Positions 43,258-53,942 of a stretch of DNA of 64,000 nucleotides are shown here, one piece after another; position 1 is the stretch's first letter, and the number at the start of each line of letters is the position of its first letter. The position numbers were made by a program, and so were the translations under genes. Source of the stretch: Scilla litardierei (Eukaryota > Streptophyta > Magnoliopsida > Asparagales > Asparagaceae); the NCBI GenBank assembly GCA_030789695.1, contig CM061136.1, forward strand, positions 128,750,648 through 128,814,647, read 5' to 3'. Under the pieces are notes generated by a model, which was given only the letters and a program-made list of their open reading frames with translations, had not been told where the DNA came from and did not search any database.

Positions 43258-46200
43258 ATGGCAACTCTCTTTCCTCACGGTGAAGTGGCATATATCGACA
43301 ACCATGGTCCCGAATGTAGTGAAGAAGAGTTGTCCGCGGAGTTTTGTCAGGAGAGCCATCCGACCGGGTTTGTAGGCTACGCTGGACATGAATCAATCTG
43401 TCCCTTGCAGACTTCTATTGAGCATCCCCGGTCTTTGGACAATGAGGAAGCTAGAAACAGTTATCAGAAATCATCGATGATTGAAACCTATTTTCACCTA
43501 CAAGCCTTCTTCCCGGACAATTATTATGAGCTTGGAAGAGACCCGGTGCTTCCCTCGATCGTTCCCACTATACCTTGCGAAACTTTTCCATGCGGAGCCA
43601 CGGCCGAGGGTGAGATTCCGAATGCTGGCTTTCGAGAAATCCACGAAGAACTCCTTTCCCTCGAGGATGCTCAGCTTGAGAAGTATGCGTCGGGGCCTCA
43701 AGAAGTTGAGATGAAAGAATTACCACCGGGGCTTAAATATGAATATTTGGGAGCTGGCTCGACCCTTCCGGTCATAGTCAACTCTTCACTGCCCGAAGAC
43801 CAATTGACCAAACTTCTTCGTGTTTTAAAAAGATTTAAAGGAGTTTTTGGATATGCAATTGAGGATTTAAAAGGGGTTAGCTTAGGCCTCTGCTCACACA
43901 GAATTCTGCTCGAAGATGAGCAAGCCTCCTCGATTGAGCCACAGCGAAGGCTGAACCCCATAATGATGGAAGTTGTGAAGAAGGAGATTGTTAGGCTTCT
44001 ACATGCCGGTATTATATACCCTATCTCCGATAGTCGCTGGGTTAGTCCGGTGCACGTCGTACCCAAGAAAGGAGGAATGACGGTAGTTCGCAATGAGAAG
44101 AACGAGCTAATACCAACGAGGACCGTCACGGGGTACATGATGTGCATTGACTATAGAAAGCTGAACAAAGCTACGAGGAAGGATCATTACCCTCTCCCCT
44201 TTATTGACCAGATGCTCGAGAGACTGGCGAAGCATAATTATTTCTGTTTCATGGACGGGTATTCAGGATTTCTTCAGATCCCTATTCATAACAATGACAA
44301 GGAGAAGACGACTTTCACTTGCCCATTCGGGACGTACGCCTATAGAAGAATGCCGTTCGGACTTTGTAACGCCCCTGCTACATTCCAAAGACTCATGTCC
44401 GCTATCTTCTCTGACTACTCCCAAGACATCATGGAGGTTTTCATGGACGACTTCTCCGTCTATGGAACTAAATTTGACTCGTGCCTCGGTAATCTGACTA
44501 AGGTCCTGGAGAGATGTCAGGAAAAGGGACTAGTCCTAAACTGGGAGAAGTGTCACTTCATGGTCCAAGAGGGAGTTGTGCTGGGACACATCATCTCTTC
44601 GAGGGGAATCGAGGTTGATAAGGCTAAAGTTGAAGTGATTGAAAAGCTTCCACCACCGCACAATCTTCGAGGAGTCCGTGGTTTCTTAGGACACGCGGGA
44701 TTCTATCGTCGCTTCATAAAAGACTTCTCGAAGATTTCCAGGCCTCTGACCCAACTCCTCGTGAAGGACGTACCTTTCGTCTTCAGCGAGGAGTGTATGG
44801 AGGCCTTCCGCACTTTGAAGCAAGCTTTGATTTCCGCGCCCATAATACAGCCACCAAACTGGAAACTACCCTTTGAGCTGATGTGTGACGCTAGTGATTA
44901 TGCGGTTGGTGTCGTCTTGGGGCAGATGAAGGATAAAAATCTTCATGTTATATATTATACGAGCAAAACCCTTGATGCCGCCCAAAGAAATTATACTACC
45001 ACGGAAAAGGAATTACTCGCGGTGATCTACGCCATGGATAAGTTCCGACAATATCTCGTTGGCGCCAAGGTGATCGTGCACACGGATCACGCGGCTCTTA
45101 AATACCTATTGAACAAGAAAGAAGCTAAGCCACGACTCATTAGATGGATTCTCCTCCTCCAGGAATTCGACCTGGAAATCAGAGACAAGAAGGGGGCGGA
45201 GAATGTTGTTGCCGATCACCTGTCCAGGATGCCCACTCTCGATTTAAATGCTACACCGACTGATGATTCACTCCCAGACGAGCATCTCTTCTCTGTCTCT
45301 TCCTCCTGGACCCCCTGGTACGCCGACATCGCAAATTATCTTGCTTGTGCCATCGTTCCCCACAATGTGAGCTTTCAGCAGAAGAAGAAATTTTTCCATG
45401 AGGTCCGTAAATTTTATTGGGATGACCCCCACATATACAAAACCTGCAATGATGAGGTGATACGAAGATGCATCCCTGAAACTGAGGAGACTTTCATCAT
45501 TTCCCACTGCCATGGGCAGCAATGTGGAGTGCACGCGAGCACCTACAAGACCACCGCAAAAATTCTCCAAAGCGGATTCTATTGGCCTACACTCTTCAGG
45601 GACACACATGTTTATGTCCAAGCCTGCGATAAATGCCAAAGAGCTGGGAATATCTCCAAAAGGAATGAGATGCCTCAACACTACATCCTGGAGATAGAAA
45701 TCTTCGATGTATGGGGAGTGGACTTTATGGGACCGTTCCCTTCCTCCTCGGGGAACCAGTATATCTTGGTGGCTGTAGACTACGTGTCGAAATGGGTTGA
45801 AGCGATGGCCAGTCTAACCAACGATTCCAGAGTGGTGGCCAAGTTCTTTAAAAGCAAGCGGTTCGGTGTACCTCGCGTCCTGATCAGTGACGGAGGGAGC
45901 CACTTTATAGAGAAGAAATTCGAGGCCCTCTTAAAAAAATACGGGGTACAACACCGGGTGGGGCGTGCCTACCACCCGCAGACCAGCAGTCAGGCAGAAG
46001 TCTCTAACCGGAAGATTAAAAGCATACTAGAAAAAACGGTGGCCAATTCTAGAAAGGACTGGTCATCAAAGCTTCCTGACGCGCTTTGGGCCTACAGGAC
46101 GGCATTTAAAACTCCTATCGGCACAACTCCCTACCGGCTTGTTTATGGGAAAGCTTGCTATCTTCTGTGGAATTGGAGCATAAGGCATATTGTGCAGTTA

Positions 46201-46622
46201 AGAATCTGAACTTCGACACCAAGAAGGTAGGAGTCCACCTGCAGTTACAACTCAATGAGCTCGACGAAATCCGGCTCAATGCCTATGAGAACGCCAAGAT
46301 CTACAAGGAGAAGCTGAAGCGGTGGAACGATAAGCGAATCTTGAAGAGGGAATTCAAAGAAGGGGACTTAGTTCCCCTGTTCAACTCAAGGCTGAAGCTC
46401 TTTCCTGGAAAACTCAAGTCAAGATGGTCGGGACCGTTCTGCGTCACCAAGGTTTTCCCGCATGGGGCTATCGAGGTAATGGGAAGGGATGAGCCGTTTA
46501 AAGTCAACGGACAGCGTCTGAAACACTATGCAGTTGGAGAACCAGAATTCTCTCCAGACGGATCCCCAACGAGCGACAACTCTTCCTCTAACCCCCCCCG
46601 GATCCTAATTGACCACCGCTAG
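43258..46622 (+). pseudogene. Athila-type pol: RT, RNase H, integrase (one frameshift)
   Basis: Open for 983 codons to 46209, then one base is missing near 46163 and the frame continues at 46155-46622. A linker (about residues 1-220) leads to RT with [16 protein letters not shown] (about 270-285), CIDYRKLN (about 298-305) and the catalytic FMDD near residue 395. RNase H has DASDYAVG near 544 and [10 protein letters not shown] near 608. Integrase has an HHCC zinc domain (about 750-793) and catalytic D, D and E near 821, 877 and 912. The part after the frameshift is the integrase C-terminus with [18 protein letters not shown]. The Asp/Glu catalytic residues look intact. ATG 43258 is the first Met of the frame. 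This could have served in trans shortly before the one-base deletion. Confidence 0.9.
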
Positions 46623-46808
46623 AGGCGTCGAGCTAAACAACGTTAAACGAAAGCGCTTCATGGGAGGCAACCCATGTTCTAAACTTATGCTTCATTTTTA
46701 AGGATTTTTTCTACTTTATTTTTCCCTATTTTTATAAATAAATCCAGCCGAAACAACTTCCGTGAAGGAACTCAGGCGATTCTTGGGTTTTGCAGAAAAC
46801 AAGGCCTC
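46623..46808 (+). other. pol 3' UTR with conserved GGAGGCAACCCA
   Basis: GGGAGGCAACCCATG at about 46660 followed by T-rich sequence is a known signature after pol in Athila-like elements (from memory). Confidence 0.5.
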
Positions 46809-47060
46809 AACCGATCGGGTGAGTTCCCAACCGATCGGTTGGGATGTATCAGAAACAAGCCGCATCTGTCCCCAAATGAACAGATCGGGTGAGGTATGGA
46901 GAGACCGGGTGAGCAACCCCCCATTCTCGGGAAAAATTTGGGAAACGGTCAACCGATCGGGTGACTATTCACCCGGTCGGTTCACCTGTAGCTGTTGGCC
47001 GACAGGAACTTTCGAAATTTGCCTACCCGATCGGGTGAGAACTCACCCGATCGGTTCAGT
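46809..47060. repeat. internal palindromic array, CCGATCGGGTGA type
   Basis: Eight or more AACCGATCGGGTGA/TCACCCGATCGGTT motifs in alternating orientation. They match the LTR U3 motif but lie between pol and the third ORF, in sequence otherwise unlike the LTR. Confidence 0.9.
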
Positions 47061-47068
47061 TTCGCCCC

Positions 47069-47076
47069 TATAAATA
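47069..47076 (+). promoter_or_regulatory. TATA box of an internal promoter candidate
   Basis: TATAAATA lies 8 bp after the internal array, the same geometry as in the LTR (41845 to 41855). A C-rich leader follows (47090-47387). Confidence 0.6.
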
Positions 47077-47387
47077 CACCCACCGCACGGTGATTGCCAC
47101 CCGACCCCCGAAAATCCCCTTCACGCGGTTTCACGCCCTCCAACTGTCAAATCGACCTCCTCCACCCAACATACTGCCCCTAAACCCTCATCCCCACTCA
47201 CTCCCATACTTCCCCACCCCCGCCACCTCGCCATCGTCGACATTCCATCATCAAACACCCAAACCCTAACCCTAGCCCCAAAATTTTCAAAAATCTGTTT
47301 CTTGTCGGATCAGCGAGCGGTGGCTTCCCGAATTGTTTCCTCCTACTACGCGAGTCCCCCGGGGGCTCAATCTTGCTACGAGGATGG

Positions 47388-47479
47388 GTAACACTCTTCC
47401 ACTCTACACATCTCTTACTTTATCTGTAATATCCTAAATTGGTGTTGTACCTGCTTCACTTGTTCTATATTCATCATAG
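47388..47479 (+). other. leader intron candidate (92 nt)
   Basis: GTAACACTC ... TTCATCATAG, T-rich, between the internal promoter and the third ORF. Before the Tat insertion the exon after it would have led within about 46 bases to ATG 54905. Confidence 0.5.
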
Positions 47480-47518
47480 GCACGCCCCCACTTTCATTTT
47501 CGCCAACCACATAGTCGC

Positions 47519-48476
47519 TGTTTCAGAGTGTTTTCTCACTACAAAAGCGTTGACCGTGGGCAACCCGGTCAACGTGGTCAAGGGGCCCGCTTGGGTCCCT
47601 CGGGTGTATCGAGTTTGTGCAGACGAGGCGCGAGTCGGAGTTGCAGACAGCGTGGAGCACGTCGGCTGGGCCGAATCGGGGTCCTCGGTCGTCGGTAGGG
47701 CGAGGGGAAGCCTCGGCCCGGGTTGAGACGCTCGGCCTCAGTCAGACGTGCTCGGCCTCGGCGGTCGGACGACGAGGGGTAGCCTCGATCGTCCAGCTGG
47801 TTACGTGGTCGGTGAGGGGCGGAGAGGAAGCCTCGGCCCGTGGATCTGATGTCCTCCTGCGTAGACGAGAACGCTCGTCAGGGGGCCGGACCTTGGTTCC
47901 GGCCAAATCCCCTCCGATGCCTAAGTCAGACAGTGATCTGAAAGAGGAGGCCCGGCGGAGACGGTTCGACTCGAGAGGAGATCAGAACGGCGTCTCACGG
48001 CGTGAGCGGGGGAGGAAGGAGATGAAATGGGGGAACAAGGTCGTTGATGGAGTACCTTAGGTTTTAGATACCTGAGATGCGGTCCCTTCTCCAATCGTCC
48101 TTCTAGCCCCTTTATAGACCTCCCGCCGAGATGGCCCCCGACCCACGTCGCTCGCCCGCCTTCGATCGTGCCCCCTCAATCCACCCCCCCCGTCGCCGCT
48201 CCCTGCGCCATGCCAGCACCTCCTCATCAAGGCCATTAAGTGGTAGCGGGATCGGGGGAACGGTTATCGCTGGAGTGGGTGAGTGACTCGTGCGTTATCA
48301 GGGCCGGGTCGGATCGATATTTGGGGGCTCCCTACGGGGCTTTGCCGGGCGGGCCTGACCGCGCAGATGGGCTTCCGATCGGCGGTCGGGCATCCGGGCT
48401 CGTATCTTTCGGGCTTCTTTCGGTGGGCTGTGCTTCTGGGCCTATGTTGTTGGGCCTTCGCAAAATAGACGTATCA
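47519..48476 (-). repeat. 3' LTR of the Tat-type element
   Basis: Plus-strand TGTTTCAGAG to GACGTATCA. The polypurine tract, read on the minus strand, is AATGGGGGCAA just inside 48477-48490. Confidence 0.92.
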
Positions 48477-48698
48477 ATTGCCCCCATTGGTGGGGCCGAT
48501 CGGCCTTGGCTGGTTCGGTTCGACCGATGTGACTCCTGGGGTTCCGAGTGGTGCGTCAGTCGAGGCGCGGTTATAAATGAAGGTAATGATGAGGCGGGTC
48601 GATTGGACTTCCTTCGGCGCCGATTTCGAAACGCCGCCGGTTCTCCAAGGCCTGCCCCGCGTTCCTGTCAGGCGCTTCGAATTCGCCACTGAGTCTGG

Positions 48699-48706
48699 TA
48701 TATAAG
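48699..48706 (+). promoter_or_regulatory. TATA box before the antisense ORF
   Basis: TATATAAG at 48699, 129 bp before ATG 48835 and on the strand opposite to the element's own transcription. It suggests the antisense ORF has its own promoter. Confidence 0.5.
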
Positions 48707-48834
48707 ATCCCCGGCTGTGTGGATCCCAACTTCTTCCTTGCTCTTCCTTTTGTCGCAACTTGGAGTCTCCCATCGCCTTCGTTTCCTTGTTTTCTCCAAA
48801 TTAAAAAAGGTAACTCCTTTCTTATTTTCATATT

Positions 48835-51006
48835 ATGGCTGCTCTTAGGATAGGTGGTTCCGGCCAAGGGACGAGGGACCCTCCTGAGTCGAGGCGGGGC
48901 GGGCCCCGGCTTGTGGGATCAGGTTCCTCCTCTGGGAGTCGTTCCTTTCGAGACAAGGGGAAGGGGAAGCTCTTCCCAGATTACGCCGGCGATGATGTGG
49001 CGTCGACTGCCGTGCGGCTCAATGTGCCCCCGGTTATCCTCCGAACGTCGTCGAGGACTCCTCCTTCAGTGGCCACGGAGATCCGGGAGAGGTATCTCTG
49101 CTACCCGTACGATGTTCGAGTTCCGTTCATCGACGAGCGGATCTGCCTCCCGAGGAGCAATGAGGTCGGCGTCTACGTCGAGATGTTCCGCCTGGGTCTT
49201 CGTTTCCCGCTCAATCCCTTCCTCATCCAGGTCATGGAGTATCTCACGGTGCCCCTCTGCCAATTCACCCCCTGTTCGATTGCGGTACTGACGGGCTTCG
49301 TGATGCTCTGCTGTACCCGTGGTCTGGAGCCGTCTCTCCCCCTTCTCTTTTACTTTTATCAGATCCAGACAGTCGGCCCCGGGTCATGGTTGCAACTCCG
49401 AGCCCGGTCGAGGAGGGAATGCCTGATCGGGCTACCCTGCTGGTCGGGGGATTGGAGTTCGGATTATGTCTTCGTGGTCTTCCTAGAGGGTGCCCAAATT
49501 CTGACAGGCTGGGGCGGGTCGGTCCGACCCGACTCAGCGCTAGCCCTCTCTGAGGCGGATCAGGCGACCGCTGCACTGCTGTCGACCCTCCCCCTGGAGG
49601 CGAAATCCATCTGGTCTTTGTTGGACGACATACTCTTGAAGGCCGTCTTGTGGTCTCCGGGTAGGTCGCTTTTTCAGTCCTGAGTTGCCCCGTAGCTTAC
49701 CCTGATTTTGGTTTCCCTTACAGGAATGGTTGGTCGCGAGTTCACCCGTGATGTTGATGAGCTGATCCGTCGTGGAGCCGCTCGGAGCCGGGGTAGTACC
49801 TCCGGAAGGGCGCCTCGGCGAACCGTTGAGGAGGAGGTGCGTCGAGCCGAGCCCCTCGTGGGCAGGGTGGTGGCCGTGCCTCCCGCCTCTTCTTCTGGCG
49901 ATCTCCTCCTCGGGGGGGGGGGGGGGGGGGGGGGGGGGTCGCGAGGGCCGTATCTGTCCCTCCAGCCCAAGTGGCGGGGGTAACGACGGGCCCAGTGCAA
50001 TCCCTCCTGCACTTGGCGTCTCCCCTCTCGTCCCTGAGGGTGGAGATGGTGCGGGGCGGAAACGTTCCCCTTCGGCGCCTGCCGAGCCTCGCGGAGGGAA
50101 AAGGAGGAAGGGAGATGTGGATCCCTCCAGTCCGGTGTGCTCCGCGCCTCCGGCGGCGACCACTGGGGATCTTCCAGTGGCCCTTACAACCACCCCCGTC
50201 GCAGCGTCCCCGCCTATATCACCGGGGATCGGAACCCTGTTGGCGAGCAATATGGCTTCCCTCGATGTCACCCCCGGGAGTTCGGTGTTTGTCGACCGAG
50301 CCTTGGCCCAGCAGGTTGCTGAGGGCTCCGTCCTTCCCCGGGACCGCAGTCTCCTCGAGAAGATCCCCGCCGACAAGGTGTCGGACTCCTTGGTCTGGGC
50401 CCTCCAACATGTTCGGCTATTCTGCAGTCCTTCCCTTCCTTTCACTCTCTTCTTGGCTCATGTTTCGTCTTTCAGGGTTCAACGCTCGCTGTTGAGTTGC
50501 AGTGTCAAGCCGTCCGTTTGAGGGAGCTGGAGGAGTCCTCTGTGAGGGCCCACGAGCGGGCCGGGGCGGTGGAGGTAGCTATGACGGAGGCTCAGATGGA
50601 GTCTCGGCATCTCAAGCTTCGTGTTGCCGAGCTGGAGGGACGAGTGGGTGACCTCCAGGGAAAGTTGGAGGACGCTCGGCAGTCAGCTGAGGAAGCGGCG
50701 GAGTCGTTCTGCCTGGAGAGGGAGGAGCTTCAGAGGGAACTGTCAGATCGGCGTCAGGTGGCGCGGCTTGCGGAGGAGGTGGAGAGGGGTGTCGTCGGGA
50801 CCCTGGGGAAGAAGATCTTCGAGGTTCTCAGGGAGGCCTTCGGTACGTATGAAGACCTCATCGCCCCTCGGATAGTCGAAGTCGTCCAGTCTTCCTTCCG
50901 GGATTGTGCGGAGCGCGTTCGACAAGCTCCCCCGCTTGTCGATCCCCCTCGCTCCGAGCAGGGCGAAGCGCCCGAGGATGTGTCCTCTCGAGCCTGGGCT
51001 CCCTAA
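48835..51006 (+). CDS. antisense ORF of Tat element, three exons (putative gypsy-type transposase domain)
   Basis: ATG 48835. Exon 1 (to 49660) has a low-complexity Ser/Gly/Arg start, then a region (about residues 75-160) resembling the plant domain annotated as 'transposase (putative) gypsy type': YVEMFRLGLRFPLNPFL and IAVLTGFVML. A 63-nt GT-AG intron (49661-49723) and a 65-nt one (50411-50475) keep phase. Exon 2 has a 27-nt G run and a Pro/Ser-rich, basic (GGKRRKG) segment; exon 3 is a coiled coil (AELEGRVGDLQGKLEDARQS) ending TAA-free until TAA-like stop at 51004-51006. The G run shifts the frame by one, so this copy may be broken. The protein has no enzymatic role known to me. It is commonly found antisense in Tat elements. 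Confidence 0.7.
49661..49723 (+). other. intron 1 of antisense ORF (63 nt)
   Basis: GTAGGTCGC ... TTTCCCTTACAG with a T-rich tract; coding resumes in phase 1 at 49724. Confidence 0.6.
49912..49938 (+). repeat. 27-nt poly(G) run
   Basis: An unbroken G run in exon 2 of the antisense ORF. Reading frames before and after it differ by one. Confidence 0.9.
50411..50475 (+). other. intron 2 of antisense ORF (65 nt)
   Basis: GTTCGGCTATT ... GTCTTTCAG, pyrimidine-rich before the AG; coding resumes at 50476 in frame with the coiled-coil exon. Confidence 0.6.
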
Positions 51007-51379
51007 GTCGTCCCCTCTGGCCTTATCCTCCAATTTTTTAGCATCCGCTTCGCTTTGGGCCAGTCTACTTGAAATGGATCCCTGCCCCTGCCATCTCCTT
51101 CGGCTTCGCTATCGACTCCCTGCTTCAGAGCCAATAATTGCTGGTTGCATGGATGTTCGCTGAGGCCGGCAACTTTGGGTCCTTAGCCAACAAATTTCGC
51201 TCTGTCGGTGTCGCCCTAGTTTCTGTTGGTGACGAACTTTGTTGTCCGTCGAGAGTGGATTATTTGTTGAGAGGTTCCTCAGTCTTCGATTCCCTGTAGA
51301 TAAGACATACTTTTGTACCTTGGTTAACTGTTATAAATGAAATTGACTTACTCGGACTTTTCGTGTATTTTGCTTTGTT

Positions 51380-52020
51380 GCCTCGTCCTCGGCCTAGGAC
51401 TGGTTGACGCCAGAGCTGGCTGGGGGAATTGCCTCCAAATTCCCGAGCGGTGGAGTCGGTCGGCGAGGGTGAAGCTCCTCGGCTTAGGATCGGTCGGCGT
51501 CCGTGCTGGCTGGGGGAGTTGCCCCCAGACTTACGAGCGCAGGAGTCGGTCGGCGAGGGCAAAGCTCTTCGGCTTAGGACCGGTCGGCATCCGCGCTGGC
51601 TGGGGGAATTCCCCCCAGACTTACGAGCGCAGGAGTCGGTCGGCGAGGGCAAAGCTCCTCGGCTTAGGACCGGTTGGCGTCCGCGCTGGCTGGGGGAATT
51701 CCCCCCCAGACTTACGAGCGCAGGAGTCGGTCGGCGAGGGCAAAGCTCCTCGGCTTAGGACCGGTCGGCATCCGCGCTGGCTGGGGGAATTCCCCCCAGA
51801 CTTACGAGCGCAGGAGTCGGTCGGCGAGGGCAAAGCTCCTCGGCTTAGGACCGGTCGGCGTCCGCGCTGGCTGGGGGAATTGCCCCCAGACGTATGAGCG
51901 CAGGAGTCGGTCGACGAGGGCAAAGCTCCTCGGCTTAGGACCGGTCGGCGTCCGCGCTGGTTGGGGGAATTGCCCCCAGACTTATGGGCGCAGGAGTTGG
52001 TCGGCGAGGGCGAAGCTCCA
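51380..52020. repeat. seven ~90-bp tandem repeats
   Basis: TGGGGGAATT-containing units start near 51421, 51511, 51601, 51691, 51782, 51872 and 51962. Units are 90 or 91 bp and about 95% alike, so frames stay open on both strands. They lie where the antisense ORF and gag converge. Confidence 0.93.
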
Positions 52021-52249
52021 CCTTCCCCTCTAGTGAGGCGGCGGTCTTCATTCTTTTGCACCCTTAGTGAAATGTTGATTTCGTCGAAGATTGAGAAAAG
52101 ACAAAAGGGAATGCAATTGTACTCTTAAGGGTCCGGTCGGACTAGTACATTTGGAGGAAGGGAAAAGGAAATAAGGCCAGACAGAGGGATGTAAACCTAG
52201 ATAATCCCCTCGGACTAGGCTACGACTGGGGGGGGGGGGCCTCGCCCGC

Positions 52250-53884
52250 TCACTCTATGATGCGGAGGGGTCCTTGGACGGTGTTGATCTTCTTCCCCTT
52301 ATCCGGCTGCATGGAGGTCCCTTCTCTGTGGGCCGGCTCATCGGCTAAACTCCTGGCGTGCCCCCGGCTCATCAGCTTCTCAATGTCCTTCTTTAAGTGC
52401 CAACAGTCTTCAGTGTCATGGCCATTGTCCTTGTGGTACTTGCAGTACTTCTCCCCATTCTTCCCACCTCTTTTTGCCTTCGGTGGGGGGCGATCGGCGC
52501 GCTCTTCCTTCTGTACTTGAGCGAGGACGGTGTCTGGGGTGGCGTCCCTCGTACCCTCTACCCGCTGCCTGTTTCTCAGCCTCTTCTCGGTCCGGTACCC
52601 CTCGGGGCTGCCTCGCCCGCTGTCGCCGTGCTTGGTCCCCCGAGGGGCCTTTCCTGCCTCAATGGCCAAGGTCTCCTCGGTCAACATGAAGCGCTCGGCC
52701 CTCGCCATGATCCCTGGGAGGTCCTTCGGGGGATCGTTGTGAAGAGATTTCTTAAGGCCTCTATGGCGCAGCCCTTTCTTAAGGGCCGTTTGGACAACCA
52801 GGTCGGGAGGGCTGTTCACGTTCAGCCTTTCCGCGTTGAAGCAGCGCATGAACTGTCGGAGCGGCTCGGCTGGGCCCTGCACTATGTTAAACAGATGTTC
52901 AGCATCAGGCTTTACCTGTCTCCCTGCCATGAACTGTTTGCAGAACAGCTGGGTGAGTTCCTCGAAGCTGTCGATGGAGCGGCTGGGTAGGCTGCGGTAC
53001 CAGGTCCTCGCCGCTCCCCTGAGAGTAGAATAGAAGCCTCGGCAGAGCAGGTCATCGTCGGCTCCTTGGAAGGACATGTCCCCCTCGTAGTCCATCACGT
53101 GGTTTCTCGGGTCCCCTATCCCGTCGTACTTCCCCAGCGCCGGGATCTTGAATCGAGAGGGGACCCGCGCGCTGGTTATCCTCCGTGATAGGGGGCACCG
53201 GTCTCCGTGGATGCCTCTGGGGGTTCGACACCCGTCTGCCTCCAGTTCGTTCGGTGGTGGAGGGGGCACAGGCGCCGGCGGGGCTGGCTCCACGGCCCTC
53301 ACCACACTGGGGGACGGGCTGACCCGGTGTTCCCGGCTCCTCCGACGGGAGCTCCCGCTCCGCCGCGATCGGTCTCTCGAGTGGTGTCGATTGCTTCTCC
53401 TACGGTGGGGTGACCATGGTCGACGAGACGACGCGGTCACCGATTCGTCCCCCGTGCCTTCAGTTTCTCTTCGGCTCCTCTCACGATGAGGGGAGGAGGC
53501 GCGTGATCTCGCCTGGCGGGAGCCGGACAACGTGAACCGACTCTCCGCGTTCGGTCTTTGGTTCCCGTGGTCGTCGACCACAGCGGATCGTAAGAGCGGG
53601 GGACCCCCCGCCCAACGATGGTCGTCGCCCAATGCGCCTCCGTTAGCTGGCGGAGTGCTGACGAGCTGCTGTACTGCCGCGACCAGCGTCTGGATGTTCG
53701 CGTTGGTCTCCTGGGCCAGGGCATGGAGTTGTCCCTGTGTGGCCAGTTCTGACCCGCCAATCTCTTCAGTTGTGGGGGCGGGGTGATTGTTGACAGGCGT
53801 GCCTTCGAGGTTGCCGTTGGATGCGCCATTCCCCTCCTCCGGGATGGGGGGCATGCGTTTCCTTCCGTTGCTGGCTCGTGCCAT
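52250..53884 (-). CDS. gag: Tat-type gag polyprotein, 544 aa
   Basis: The ATG at 53884 lies 39 bp downstream of the PBS and is preferred over an upstream in-frame codon that overlaps the PBS. The N-terminal 210 residues are rich in Arg, Ser and Pro, including an SR-like tract and PAPPAPVPPPPP. The capsid region (about residues 230-410) has YDGIGDPRNHVMDYEG, AARTWYRSLP and ELTQLFCKQFMAG. A zinc-binding motif CKYHKDNGHDTEDC lies near residues 480-495, typical of Tat gag. The frame ends at TAA-type stop 52250 just where protease would begin. Gag packages element RNA into particles. The full open frame with pol deleted points to a copy that could supply capsid but must borrow enzymes. Confidence 0.85.
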   Translation of the reverse strand: MARASNGRKRMPPIPEEGNGASNGNLEGTPVNNHPAPTTEEIGGSELATQGQLHALAQETNANIQTLVAAVQQLVSTPPANGGALGDDHRWAGGPPLLRSAVVDDHGNQRPNAESRFTLSGSRQARSRASSPHRERSRRETEGTGDESVTASSRRPWSPHRRRSNRHHSRDRSRRSGSSRRRSREHRVSPSPSVVRAVEPAPPAPVPPPPPNELEADGCRTPRGIHGDRCPLSRRITSARVPSRFKIPALGKYDGIGDPRNHVMDYEGDMSFQGADDDLLCRGFYSTLRGAARTWYRSLPSRSIDSFEELTQLFCKQFMAGRQVKPDAEHLFNIVQGPAEPLRQFMRCFNAERLNVNSPPDLVVQTALKKGLRHRGLKKSLHNDPPKDLPGIMARAERFMLTEETLAIEAGKAPRGTKHGDSGRGSPEGYRTEKRLRNRQRVEGTRDATPDTVLAQVQKEERADRPPPKAKRGGKNGEKYCKYHKDNGHDTEDCWHLKKDIEKLMSRGHARSLADEPAHREGTSMQPDKGKKINTVQGPLRIIE

Positions 53885-53922
53885 TGCAGGTGTGGTTTGC
53901 TTCTTCGTGGGACAGTTTGTGG

Positions 53923-53940
53923 TTCCCACAGATGGCACCA
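53923..53940 (-). other. primer-binding site of Tat-type element
   Basis: The minus strand reads TGGTGCCATCTGTGGGAA directly after the LTR, close to the TGGCGCCGTCTGTGGGAA used by Tat elements. Confidence 0.8.
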
Positions 53941-53942
53941 GA

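Noticed and set aside
48240..48692. 150-codon frame across the Tat LTR end
   Set aside because: It crosses the LTR/internal border and part of it repeats in the other LTR; no domain is present.
51260..52061. Overlapping Arg/Gly/Ser-rich reading frames on both strands
   Set aside because: They arise because the 90-bp tandem repeat is a multiple of three; no start, context or family supports coding.
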